Source: Methanomicrobia archaeon (lineage in GTDB: Archaea > Halobacteriota > Syntropharchaeia > Alkanophagales > Methanospirareceae). Taken from it: DNA of 13,680 nucleotides. Within the stretch, counting starts at the first letter, position 1, and every line of letters starts with the position of its first letter. Shown here one piece after another: positions 1 through 6,421 of the stretch. Below the pieces are notes generated by a model. That model saw only the letters and a list, made by a program, of their open reading frames with translations, ran no database searches and was not told where the DNA came from. The position numbers and the translations under genes were made by a program. The DNA is taken from positions 1 through 13,680 of the forward strand of contig JAFGKP010000060.1 in the NCBI GenBank assembly GCA_016928455.1. Reading direction: 5' to 3'.

Positions 1-348
1 AGCTTCGTGAAGGTCTTCGAGTACGTGCCGGGCGCCCAGATCACCGGCACCGCCGCGAATGGTTCCGTTATCGAGCTCTCCACGGAAGTTACCACGAACC
101 AGGGCCGTACGTTTACTTACGCGCTCGAAACCACCGCTTCGCCATCAAATACCTACGAGGTTATCGTGCCCTACTCGACTGAAGGGGCAATTGCGGGAGG
201 CACGAATTTCGACGTCTCCGTATCCCCCTACACCCTGCGAGCAGGGCATTACGAGAACGAGACGCTAATCTGGGATACAGAGCAGGAAGTGCGCGTTTCC
301 GAAACGGACGTACTCAACGAGGGAACAATCACCATCGATCTGCTCTGA
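1..348 (+). CDS. aglB: C-terminal end of a probable archaeal oligosaccharyltransferase (AglB/STT3 family), 5' truncated by the window
   Basis: The reading frame is open from base 1, so the GTG at position 7 is not a real start; 115 residues are visible before TGA at 346-348. The visible part has no membrane segments and is predicted to be an extracytoplasmic beta-rich domain. It opens with KVFEYVPGAQITGTA, then TTNQGRTFTY and VPYSTEG. That order (FEYVxGAxIxG, then TNxGRxFTY, then VPYST) is what I associate with the last peripheral domain of euryarchaeal AglB, which transfers lipid-linked glycans to Asn in N-x-S/T sequons. The catalytic DxD and WWDYG motifs would lie upstream, outside the window, so catalytic function cannot be confirmed. 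A sugar nucleotidyltransferase at the far end fits a glycosylation setting but is 12 kb away. It could instead be another surface protein sharing this C-terminal domain. Confidence 0.68.
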   Translation, partial: SFVKVFEYVPGAQITGTAANGSVIELSTEVTTNQGRTFTYALETTASPSNTYEVIVPYSTEGAIAGGTNFDVSVSPYTLRAGHYENETLIWDTEQEVRVSETDVLNEGTITIDLL

Positions 349-386
349 GTGAGCGCGATTCGACAACGAACCACTATAAGCCCTTC

Positions 387-410
387 GTGGAACCGTGGTA
401 CCGGTTTCGC
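387..410 (+). terminator. Hairpin downstream of the AglB-like gene, possible 3' end structure
   Basis: Bases 387-395 can pair with 402-410 around a 6-nt loop (TGGTAC), a 9-bp stem with two G-U pairs, about 40 nt after the stop codon. No U-tract follows, so it is a weak terminator candidate. It could also be a 3' processing or stability element. Confidence 0.3.
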
Positions 411-443
411 AACGCATCAATCACATGTGCCCACCCGTGACGA

Positions 444-455
444 GAAATTAATTTC
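444..455. promoter_or_regulatory. Perfect 12-bp palindrome upstream of the TFB TATA box
   Basis: GAAATTAATTTC is its own reverse complement and ends 7 bp before the TATA element at 463. That position, just upstream of the BRE, suits a dimeric activator or other regulator of TFB. Being AT-rich it could arise by chance, and no second copy was noticed in the window. Confidence 0.4.
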
Positions 456-462
456 CTGCAAC

Positions 463-474
463 TTTATATAATAT
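463..474 (+). promoter_or_regulatory. TATA box for the TFB gene
   Basis: TTTATATAATAT matches the archaeal TATA consensus. Transcription would be expected to begin around 490-497, giving an unusually long leader of about 130 nt before the TFB ATG at 629. Confidence 0.6.
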
Positions 475-501
475 GAATGTATAGTTACTATCGTAACACG
501 A

Positions 502-537
502 TCCTTGGGATTATGACGCTCCTTGGGAATATGATGG
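502..537 (+). repeat. Two direct copies of an 18-nt unit in the TFB leader
   Basis: TCCTTGGGATTATGA at 502-516 and TCCTTGGGAATATGA at 520-534 differ at one of 15 bases and have a period of 18 bp. They lie just downstream of the inferred start of transcription. A tandem protein-binding site or a leader RNA element are both possible. Confidence 0.6.
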
Positions 538-628
538 AGGTTTACCGTACTGTACGTTGGGTTTGGCGGTTCATATGAGCGTGAGCTTGAGTGTTACTAC
601 TTGTTTGAGGTGCTGATAGAGAGAGAAT

Positions 629-1534
629 ATGAGTGAGCGAATACGGACATGTCCTGAATGCGGATCGAAGAATATCGTCGTTGATTCCAAGCATGCTGAG
701 CTGTACTGCGCGGACTGTGGGGTCGTTTTGGTCGAAGATATCGTTGATCTCGGCCCTGAATGGCGCTCGTACGACGAAGAGCAAGCAGCGAAACGGATAC
801 GAACCGGACCCCCGATGAGCTATCGGATACATGATAAAGGGCTGGGTACGCCTATGCCTGGACTGCCTGCGCGTACGAAGCGGCTGCGCGGCATTAGCAT
901 TGACTCCAGTGACAAGACCCTCGCACTTGCGCTCGTTGAGATTGATCGCATGGCCTGTGCTTTGAAGCTCCCGAACAACATCAAGGAAGAGACCTCGGTA
1001 CTGTACCGGAAGGCGATGAAGAAGAACCTGATCAAGGGCCGCAGCATCGAGGAGCTGGTCTCCGCAATGCTGTATATCACCTGCCGCCGGTACGAGGTCC
1101 CGCGTACACTGAAGGAGGTTGCCACAGTCTCCCGGAGCCCGCTAAAGAAGATTCGCCGTGCGTATATCTTCCTCTTACGGAAGCTGGAGATCAAGCTTGC
1201 TCCTGCTAATCCCGCGCTCTACATACCGCGATTCTGCTCGAAACTCGGGCTGAGTGAGGAGATCCGGGAACGGGCGATTGAGATCCTGAAGGATGACCAG
1301 GGAACCGGCGTCGCAAAAGGTTGGGGACCGATAGGAACCGCCGCGGCTGCTATTTACATCGCCGCGATGCTAAGCGGCGAGAAGATTACGGAGAAGGAGA
1401 TCGCTAAAGTCGCTGGCACGACCGAGATCACGATCCGGGACCGGTACAAGGAGCTGGTGAGTCGGCTGAATATCGATATGCTCGCGCCGCACACCACGCG
1501 AGAAGGGAAATTAGTGGGACTCGGAGTTACGTAA
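629..1534 (+). CDS. tfb: Transcription initiation factor B (TFB), form with a shortened B-linker
   Basis: Archaeal TFIIB homologue, 301 aa: it binds the TBP-TATA complex and BRE and recruits RNA polymerase. A zinc ribbon at residues 8-30 has all four Cys (8, 11, 27, 30). A B-reader-like segment follows (GPEWRSYDEEQAAKRIRTG, then HDKGLGT at 68-74). Two cyclin repeats occupy roughly 95-185 and 195-285, and the C-terminal one holds the BRE-contacting helix region TTEITIRDRYKELV at 264-277. Between HDKGLGT and the first cyclin repeat only about 21 residues remain, where canonical TFBs such as those of Pyrococcus have roughly 40-45 including an RLRKWQ segment; here only the RLR part is recognisable. 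The ATG at 629 was chosen because the protein then begins a few residues before the ribbon, as is usual. A GAGG is present but lies about 16 nt upstream, farther than a normal Shine-Dalgarno site. The gene has its own TATA box and a long leader. Confidence 0.93.
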   Translation: MSERIRTCPECGSKNIVVDSKHAELYCADCGVVLVEDIVDLGPEWRSYDEEQAAKRIRTGPPMSYRIHDKGLGTPMPGLPARTKRLRGISIDSSDKTLALALVEIDRMACALKLPNNIKEETSVLYRKAMKKNLIKGRSIEELVSAMLYITCRRYEVPRTLKEVATVSRSPLKKIRRAYIFLLRKLEIKLAPANPALYIPRFCSKLGLSEEIRERAIEILKDDQGTGVAKGWGPIGTAAAAIYIAAMLSGEKITEKEIAKVAGTTEITIRDRYKELVSRLNIDMLAPHTTREGKLVGLGVT

Positions 1535-1551
1535 AACCCCGCAGCTTCTTC

Positions 1552-1580
1552 CACTGATTGGTCCTCAGTGATTGCTTCTT
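1552..1580 (+). terminator. Possible TFB terminator: small hairpin and T-rich tract
   Basis: CACTGA (1552-1557) pairs with TCAGTG (1565-1570) around a 7-nt loop, followed by the T-rich ATTGCTTCTT. It starts about 18 nt after the TFB stop. The stem is short and the T tract interrupted, so support is modest. Confidence 0.35.
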
Positions 1581-1632
1581 TGCTCAATACATCATTCTGT
1601 ACAATACACGAGCAGGGACTGTCTGTAGCGCC

Positions 1633-2142
1633 ATGAAAGCCATCATAAGCGTACACGATAAAACGAAGCTGGTAGAGCTCGCGAAGACGCTACACGAACG
1701 CGGGATAGAACTACTCGCAACCGAAGGGACTGCCCGGGCCATTCAGAGCAACGGTACTCCGGTCACACCAGTCGCTGCGTTTACCGGCACCCCGGAGCTG
1801 CTCGGAGGCAAGGTAAAGACGCTGCATCCCCGCATCCACGCCGAGATCGCAACCGGAGAAATTGGAGTCATCGTTGTCAATCTCATACCCCCGGACCCGG
1901 AAGCCGAAGACCCACTTGACGGTATGGACATCGGTGGCGTTGCGCTGATCCGGAACGGGATAAAGCATTTCGAGCACGTCACCGTTATTGTGAACCCCGC
2001 GAGTTACAATGACGTGGATGCAGAGCTCAGGAAAGAAGGGAAGATCGCGCGCCATACAAACCTGCGACTGGCAAAGGAGGCTATGAGCTATCTCTTACTG
2101 TATGACGCCAAAATCGCGCGGCTTTTAGAGCAACTCGAGTAG
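1633..2142 (+). CDS. purH2: Stand-alone IMP cyclohydrolase-like protein (PurH N-terminal, MGS-like domain)
   Basis: 169 aa, equal to only the cyclohydrolase (MGS-fold) half of bacterial PurH/eukaryotic ATIC; the AICAR-formyltransferase half is absent. IMP cyclohydrolase closes FAICAR to IMP, the last step of purine synthesis. Family blocks are clear: ISVHDKTKLVELAKTL at 5-20, LLATEGTARAI at 28-38, GKVKTLHPRIH at 59-69, VVNLIPP at 81-87, DIGGVALIRNGIKH at 99-112. Of the residues described as catalytic in ATIC (Lys66, Tyr104, Asp125, Lys137), counterparts K62, D99 and K111 are present, but the NLYPF tyrosine is isoleucine (I85). The ATG at 1633 was preferred over one at 1558 because homology begins exactly there and the 25 upstream codons look non-coding. 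No Shine-Dalgarno sequence is obvious. Separate PurH halves are known in archaea. A different nucleotide-related role cannot be excluded given the missing Tyr. Confidence 0.8.
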   Translation: MKAIISVHDKTKLVELAKTLHERGIELLATEGTARAIQSNGTPVTPVAAFTGTPELLGGKVKTLHPRIHAEIATGEIGVIVVNLIPPDPEAEDPLDGMDIGGVALIRNGIKHFEHVTVIVNPASYNDVDAELRKEGKIARHTNLRLAKEAMSYLLLYDAKIARLLEQLE

Positions 2143-2226
2143 TCTTGCCTGCGGTCGCTGATCGTTCCCAAATTATCGGTTCTATCCACGAATTAAACGA
2201 TTTGAAAGCTACAGGCCGTAGCGGCG

Positions 2227-4110
2227 TTACTCGAACGCAGATGGTGGAATATACGCCCCATATCGTTTCCGGGCCGCCTCAAGTCGCGCTCTTTGCTCGT
2301 CTAGAACGGCATAAAGCGTCGGTGGCGTATCCGGCACGGTCGTCCGGTAGAACCGCTCCACACGCTCGATCCTGGCTAGATTCTCCGCCACACGCACGGT
2401 GAATTGCTGACGGTACGCTGGCTCAGCATACCGCTTGTTAAGCACCGCTGCAAACAGCTCTTTAAGATCTTCATAGCGTGGAATGAACCCCGTAGGCGTT
2501 AAGATCGCCTCCACCTCGCTATGCACACGACGCTCCATCCACTTCAGCCAGACCGCTTTGTCCGTCTTATCATTTAGGAAGTTCCCGCGCTTATCACGTA
2601 TGAAATAGTTTACCGAGAATATGCGCGGCGGATTAGGCAATGCCGCACCAAACCGCAGGTGCCCTGCGACGTACGCGCCAAGTGGAATAGCGAGGAAATC
2701 CAGGTTCGACATCGGGTTGATTTTGCGCACGCCCTCCTGCCCCAGTGTCGCCGCGGTCGTCTCGGACTCCAGTGCCGCGCCCATAGTGATGACGCCGTGC
2801 ACCCAATTGAAGGATTCCTCGAGCGGCACTTTCGTGTCCGAATCCCGGCCGCCGTAAATAATGCCGCCGACTGTAACACCGTTCGGGTTGTTCAGTTCAG
2901 GATCAAGATTCTCTAACAGCTGCATATCGAGCGTAAATCGGGCATTGGGGTGCGACGGCGGTATCTCGTTGCCATCCGCATCTTTCTTCCCCAGGTACCA
3001 CGCTCCCGAATGGTTGAGTCCCGTTCGCGGCTCTTCACCATTTTTACCGATCCAGTAAACGCCGTTATCTTCTGTTACCAGCACGTTGGAGAAGATGATA
3101 TCCGCAGGGCTGTGGAGCGCGCCCCAGATGAGTGGATCATCTTTGGCATTAACGCCCTGGATGATCCCGAATATGCCCCGCTCAGGATTCGTGGCTCGGA
3201 TAACGCCGTCCATTATCCTGAGGTACGCGATGTCATCGCCAACGATCCGCTCGCCGGTCACCATCGAGGTGGAGGTCTTGCCGCAGAGCGAGGGGAACGC
3301 TCCGGTGAAATACGTAACCCGGTTATGTGGCCCGTGCACACCCATGATGAACATGTGCTCGGTGAGCCAGCCCTCCTTCGATGCGCGATTGATCGCGGGC
3401 CGCATCGCCAGCTTCTTGAGCCCGATCGTGTTCCCACCATACTGGGTATTCACACTGTATACCGTCTCGTCCTCGAGATCGATATACACGCGTCGATGAG
3501 CAATATCCGTGGAGGTCTTGCGTTCGTCCAGTTCGCCAGCAGAATGTACAAACGTGAGGAACCGCGCCGCTCGACCCAGGCGCACAAACTCCTCGTAGCC
3601 CTGCCGGTAGAGCAGATCCTCCGAGTGCGCGACATAGCCGGAATCAGTAAGCTGAACGGCAGGAATGGAGAATATTGAATTGAGCGGGCCCAGACAGAAG
3701 AAGCGGACAAATAACTGGTGCCCCGCCATGATACCGTTCAAGATATCGTGTATCTCTTCCAGCCCGGCTGCTCGCCCCATAGCATTGATATCAGAGCCTA
3801 AATCGACGCCCGGTGGGAGCAAAAACTTCGTGTTCTTCTTGTCACGTGCCTGATCGTAATAGCCGTCGAAATGTACCGTATGGCCCTCAAGCGCGAGTTC
3901 GAGCTCCTCACCCGCACGTATCGCCTCCCGCCGCACGTATGCGATATCCTCAGGCGAATCCGTGCAGACAAACACACGATCCGGCCTGCAGTGCTCAACG
4001 TATCGCACAATTAAATGATGCAGTGATGGATGATCGATCTTCTCGAGCTTCTTTGCGTTTTCCTCACCCACCAGTGCTCTTAATCTCTCTATGATGCTTC
4101 CTTCGTCCAT
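2227..4110 (-). CDS. pckG: Phosphoenolpyruvate carboxykinase, GTP-dependent type
   Basis: 627 aa, normal for the GTP-dependent class. It interconverts oxaloacetate + GTP and PEP + CO2 + GDP in the cytoplasm, the entry to gluconeogenesis. Visible motifs: YGGN substrate loop at 224-227; EGWLTEHMFIMGV at 246-258, whose His252 matches the Mn2+ ligand block; the P-loop FPSLCGKTSTS at 272-282, with C276 at the hyper-reactive Cys position and K278/T279 binding the nucleotide; VGDDIAYLR at 290-298, the Asp metal site; and FNWVHGVITMGAALESETTAA at 434-454. The C-terminal part follows an archaeal variant and lacks the WPGFG-type block of bacterial and animal enzymes. AGGAG (complement of 4122-4126) sits 11 nt before the ATG. 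The gene is divergent from an Lrp/AsnC regulator, which is a natural candidate to control it. Class is clear; physiological direction is inferred. Confidence 0.95.
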   Translation of the reverse strand: MDEGSIIERLRALVGEENAKKLEKIDHPSLHHLIVRYVEHCRPDRVFVCTDSPEDIAYVRREAIRAGEELELALEGHTVHFDGYYDQARDKKNTKFLLPPGVDLGSDINAMGRAAGLEEIHDILNGIMAGHQLFVRFFCLGPLNSIFSIPAVQLTDSGYVAHSEDLLYRQGYEEFVRLGRAARFLTFVHSAGELDERKTSTDIAHRRVYIDLEDETVYSVNTQYGGNTIGLKKLAMRPAINRASKEGWLTEHMFIMGVHGPHNRVTYFTGAFPSLCGKTSTSMVTGERIVGDDIAYLRIMDGVIRATNPERGIFGIIQGVNAKDDPLIWGALHSPADIIFSNVLVTEDNGVYWIGKNGEEPRTGLNHSGAWYLGKKDADGNEIPPSHPNARFTLDMQLLENLDPELNNPNGVTVGGIIYGGRDSDTKVPLEESFNWVHGVITMGAALESETTAATLGQEGVRKINPMSNLDFLAIPLGAYVAGHLRFGAALPNPPRIFSVNYFIRDKRGNFLNDKTDKAVWLKWMERRVHSEVEAILTPTGFIPRYEDLKELFAAVLNKRYAEPAYRQQFTVRVAENLARIERVERFYRTTVPDTPPTLYAVLDEQRARLEAARKRYGAYIPPSAFE

Positions 4111-4172
4111 TTTGACCCGTACTCCTGGTGCTGCGCTGGCCGCTTTCGCAATCGCTGCTCAGCCAAGAGGAA

Positions 4173-4210
4173 TAAAAACGATAACTATTTATAAAATTTT
4201 CGTTATTTTA
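4173..4210. promoter_or_regulatory. Symmetric promoter/operator between PEPCK and the Lrp regulator
   Basis: TTTATAAA at 4188-4195 is a perfectly palindromic TATA box and can be read on either strand. Its centre is 27 bp before the regulator's ATG at 4219, so that mRNA should be nearly leaderless. On the minus strand it predicts a start near 4165, giving PEPCK a leader of about 54 nt that includes its AGGAG. The box is flanked by inverted arms ATAAC (4181-4185) and GTTAT (4202-4206), within the longer imperfect arms 4173-4181 and 4200-4210, and is overlapped by AAAATTTT (4193-4200). Such AT-rich dyads resemble Lrp-family operators. Confidence 0.6.
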
Positions 4211-4218
4211 CTTTACAA

Positions 4219-4698
4219 ATGATTGATCTGAAGCTGAAGAAAAAAGACAAATGCATTCTGCGCGCACTGCTCACAAACGGAAGACGCTCGTACGCCGAGC
4301 TGGGCCGGCAGTGCGGGGTGAGTAGACAGATCGCGCTCGAGCACGTCCGAAAACTCACCGCCGCAGGTATTATCAGGGGCTTCTCGGTCTCTCTGGACTC
4401 TGAGAAGCTCGGGTTCGCGTTCCAGGCCTACACGCTGATCATCGCCAAGCCCGAGCGGCACCTGCGCGAGGAACTCAATGCGTTCTTGCGAGAGAGTACC
4501 CATGTGCGGCGGATCCAGCTCCTCTTCGGTCGGTTTGATTTCTTCCTCGAACTGCTGTTTCGGGATAAGAATGAGATGACCGCGTTCCTGCAAGAGCTGC
4601 AAGCCTTTGAAGCCATCGAGCGAACAGAGACGTTTATTGTGAATCAGACGATCAAGGACAAACCGGATGACGCGTTTTTAGGCTTCCTTGCACAATAA
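4219..4698 (+). CDS. Lrp/AsnC family transcriptional regulator
   Basis: 159 aa, typical family length. An N-terminal winged HTH spans residues 5-55 (KDKCILRALLTNGRRSYAEL, then recognition helix VSRQIALEHVRKL at 34-46). A hinge leads to a C-terminal RAM domain at about 66-147 with the classical LFGRFDFFLELLFRD strand block at 102-116. RAM domains bind amino acids or other small effectors and drive dimer/octamer assembly; the ligand here is unknown. The start coincides with the predicted transcription start, suggesting a leaderless message. Divergence from PEPCK across a shared palindromic TATA box suggests autoregulation and control of PEPCK. The DHPS-related gene begins 24 bp downstream and may be co-transcribed. 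Confidence 0.9.
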   Translation: MIDLKLKKKDKCILRALLTNGRRSYAELGRQCGVSRQIALEHVRKLTAAGIIRGFSVSLDSEKLGFAFQAYTLIIAKPERHLREELNAFLRESTHVRRIQLLFGRFDFFLELLFRDKNEMTAFLQELQAFEAIERTETFIVNQTIKDKPDDAFLGFLAQ

Positions 4699-4722
4699 AA
4701 TAAAGTATAAGGGCGCGGACTC

Positions 4723-6249
4723 ATGAAGATCACGCTGGCTACCGGGCGGAAAGCTGAAGGCATGGTGCGGGATGCGATCAGAACCGCAGAGGTGCCTGAT
4801 GTCACCTGCGAGGTGCTGACTCAGGACTTGAACATCGCCGCGTTTAGCACACCGAGATCGCTGAAGCGCGCAATTGAGCAGCAGCAGTGCGTAACAGCAA
4901 GCGATTTAATTCTGGTCTCGGGCTTCTGTACCGCGGACTTCAGCGCGTTGGAAGCGGAGATAGGAACACCTATTCGTCTGGGGCCACGGCACGCGTACGA
5001 CATCGGTGAGGCGTTACGATATCTGGATGAAATCGAATTCTCAGCCCATGTCCCGGCCGATCAGTTTCTAACGGCAAGGCGCCGAGCGGATGCACAGCAG
5101 AAGCTGGAGGAGCTGGAGCGCCGAGCACAAGCAGTTTTCTCTCTGAACGGGGTGAAGATCGGCGGTGGTTCGCGGATGAAGGTCTGCGCGGAACTTGTGG
5201 ATGCTACGCTGATGACCGAAAGCGAGATTACGCGGCTCACGCATCATTATCTGAGCAGTGGCGCGGACATTCTGGACGTGGGGGTTCATATCGGGGCGAC
5301 CGCAAACGAGGTGGCACGGGCGGTACAAACCGTGCGGTCGTTCGCCCCGCACGTCCCCGTTTCTATAGACTCCCTTGATGCCGCGCATATCCGCACCGGG
5401 ATCGAGAACGGGGTGGAGATGGTACTCAGCCTGAACCAGGAGAATATCCCCGATATAGGTGCCACACTTGCGGATCACAACGTTGCCGCGGTCGTCATAC
5501 CGGACAGTACGGACCCACAAGCGACGTACGAAAGCTTGCTGGCGAATATCGCAGCTGCGAAAGCGGCTGGCATCACACGTGTCATCGGCGACCCGATCTT
5601 GAATGTCGTGGGCTATGGGATCGCTGATTCATTATATCACTATTATACGTTCCGCATGCAGGACAACCACACCCCGCTCTTTTTTGGTGTTGGCAATGTC
5701 ACTGAGCTCATGGATGCTGATTCTGTAGGTATCAATGCGACCTTAGCTGGTATTGCTTCTGAACTGCGGGCTGATATCCTCTTTACACCCGAATGCAGTG
5801 ATAAGGCCCGGGGAAGCGTGCGCGAGTTGCGGGTAGCCTCGGAAATGATGATGCTCGCGCGGGCGCGTGGCAGCGCGCCGAAAGACCTTGGCATTGACCT
5901 TCTGGTGCTCAAGGAGAAGCGGAAAGGACCACTTACTACGGTGCACGACGACCAACTCATTACGGCGACCGCGGACGAAACATGGCAGCTTGATCCCAGA
6001 GGGTTCTTCAGGATCTTTCTGTGCGAGGTAAATGAGGCGAGCGATTCCCAGCGGCAGATCTGCGCGCAGCACTCGCCCAGTGGCAAGCAGATAATCGGAG
6101 AAAGCGCACGGACGATAATGGATACGATTCTACGTCTTGATCTGGCTTCACTGTCCACTCATATCTCCTATTTGAGCAGAGAGCTTACCAAAGCTGAGCT
6201 CGCGCTCCGGCTGAATCGCACGTACGAGCAGGATGAGACGCTCTTTTAG
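4723..6249 (+). CDS. Dihydropteroate synthase-related protein (archaeal, TIGR00284-like)
   Basis: 508 aa, three parts. An N-terminal region of about 150 residues (MKITLATGRKAEGMVRDAIR...) seems specific to the archaeal family. A pterin-binding-type TIM barrel follows at about 153-400: SSGADILDVGVHIGATANEV at 178-197, VPVSIDS at 211-217, VIGDPILN at 287-294, FFGVGNVTELMDADSVGINA at 320-339. A C-terminal domain at about 420-508 (DPRGFFRIF, then HISYLSRELTKAELALRLN) is recognisable as the tail shared by this family. Relatives are common in methanogens and related archaea, where a role in methanopterin/pterin biosynthesis has been suspected, but I do not know of a settled function and infer none beyond pterin or C1 chemistry. 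The start follows AAGGG about 10 nt upstream. It probably shares a transcript with the Lrp-type regulator. Confidence 0.82.
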   Translation: MKITLATGRKAEGMVRDAIRTAEVPDVTCEVLTQDLNIAAFSTPRSLKRAIEQQQCVTASDLILVSGFCTADFSALEAEIGTPIRLGPRHAYDIGEALRYLDEIEFSAHVPADQFLTARRRADAQQKLEELERRAQAVFSLNGVKIGGGSRMKVCAELVDATLMTESEITRLTHHYLSSGADILDVGVHIGATANEVARAVQTVRSFAPHVPVSIDSLDAAHIRTGIENGVEMVLSLNQENIPDIGATLADHNVAAVVIPDSTDPQATYESLLANIAAAKAAGITRVIGDPILNVVGYGIADSLYHYYTFRMQDNHTPLFFGVGNVTELMDADSVGINATLAGIASELRADILFTPECSDKARGSVRELRVASEMMMLARARGSAPKDLGIDLLVLKEKRKGPLTTVHDDQLITATADETWQLDPRGFFRIFLCEVNEASDSQRQICAQHSPSGKQIIGESARTIMDTILRLDLASLSTHISYLSRELTKAELALRLNRTYEQDETLF

Positions 6250-6421
6250 CTCGTGCCCACCCCCACTCCGTAATACTATAACTGAGGGCCCGTTCATGCT
6301 CAGAATTACGTCCCTAAGGGTCCACTCGCTGGGAAAGAACGCTGGTACTGTAAGACCAGAGCACAAGGCAGTGGCGAAAAAAAGAAGGCCGGAGGGCAGG
6401 ACAGACAGGATTGCTACCTAC
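6250..6421. other. 172-bp gap between convergent genes; no gene seen
   Basis: The region holds small inverted repeats: CTGAG 6282-6286 with CTCAG 6299-6303, and CTGGT 6342-6346 with ACCAG 6355-6359. It also contains the A-run described separately. Reading frames through it run into the downstream gene antisense and look non-coding. Confidence 0.5.
6377..6383 (-). terminator. T7 run after the oxidoreductase gene (minus strand)
   Basis: Seven A on the plus strand give TTTTTTT in the minus-strand transcript, 38 nt after the oxidoreductase stop, within CTTCTTTTTTTCGCC. T-rich runs without strong hairpins are the usual intrinsic stop signal in archaea. Confidence 0.5.

Noticed and set aside
531..616. 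Possible C/D-box guide RNA (ATGATGG ... CTGA)
   Set aside because: The C-box match is imperfect, spacing is longer than usual for archaeal guides, and no terminal stem or internal D'/C' pair was seen.
2950..3678. 242-codon open frame on the plus strand inside the PEPCK gene
   Set aside because: Antisense to a confidently recognised enzyme. Its translation is Arg/His-rich, has no family resemblance, and is explained by the codon bias of the real gene.
6312..6375. Possible H/ACA-type RNA or other small RNA between the convergent genes (hairpin followed by ACA)
   Set aside because: The stem is only 5 bp with a bulge and no pseudouridylation pocket is evident.
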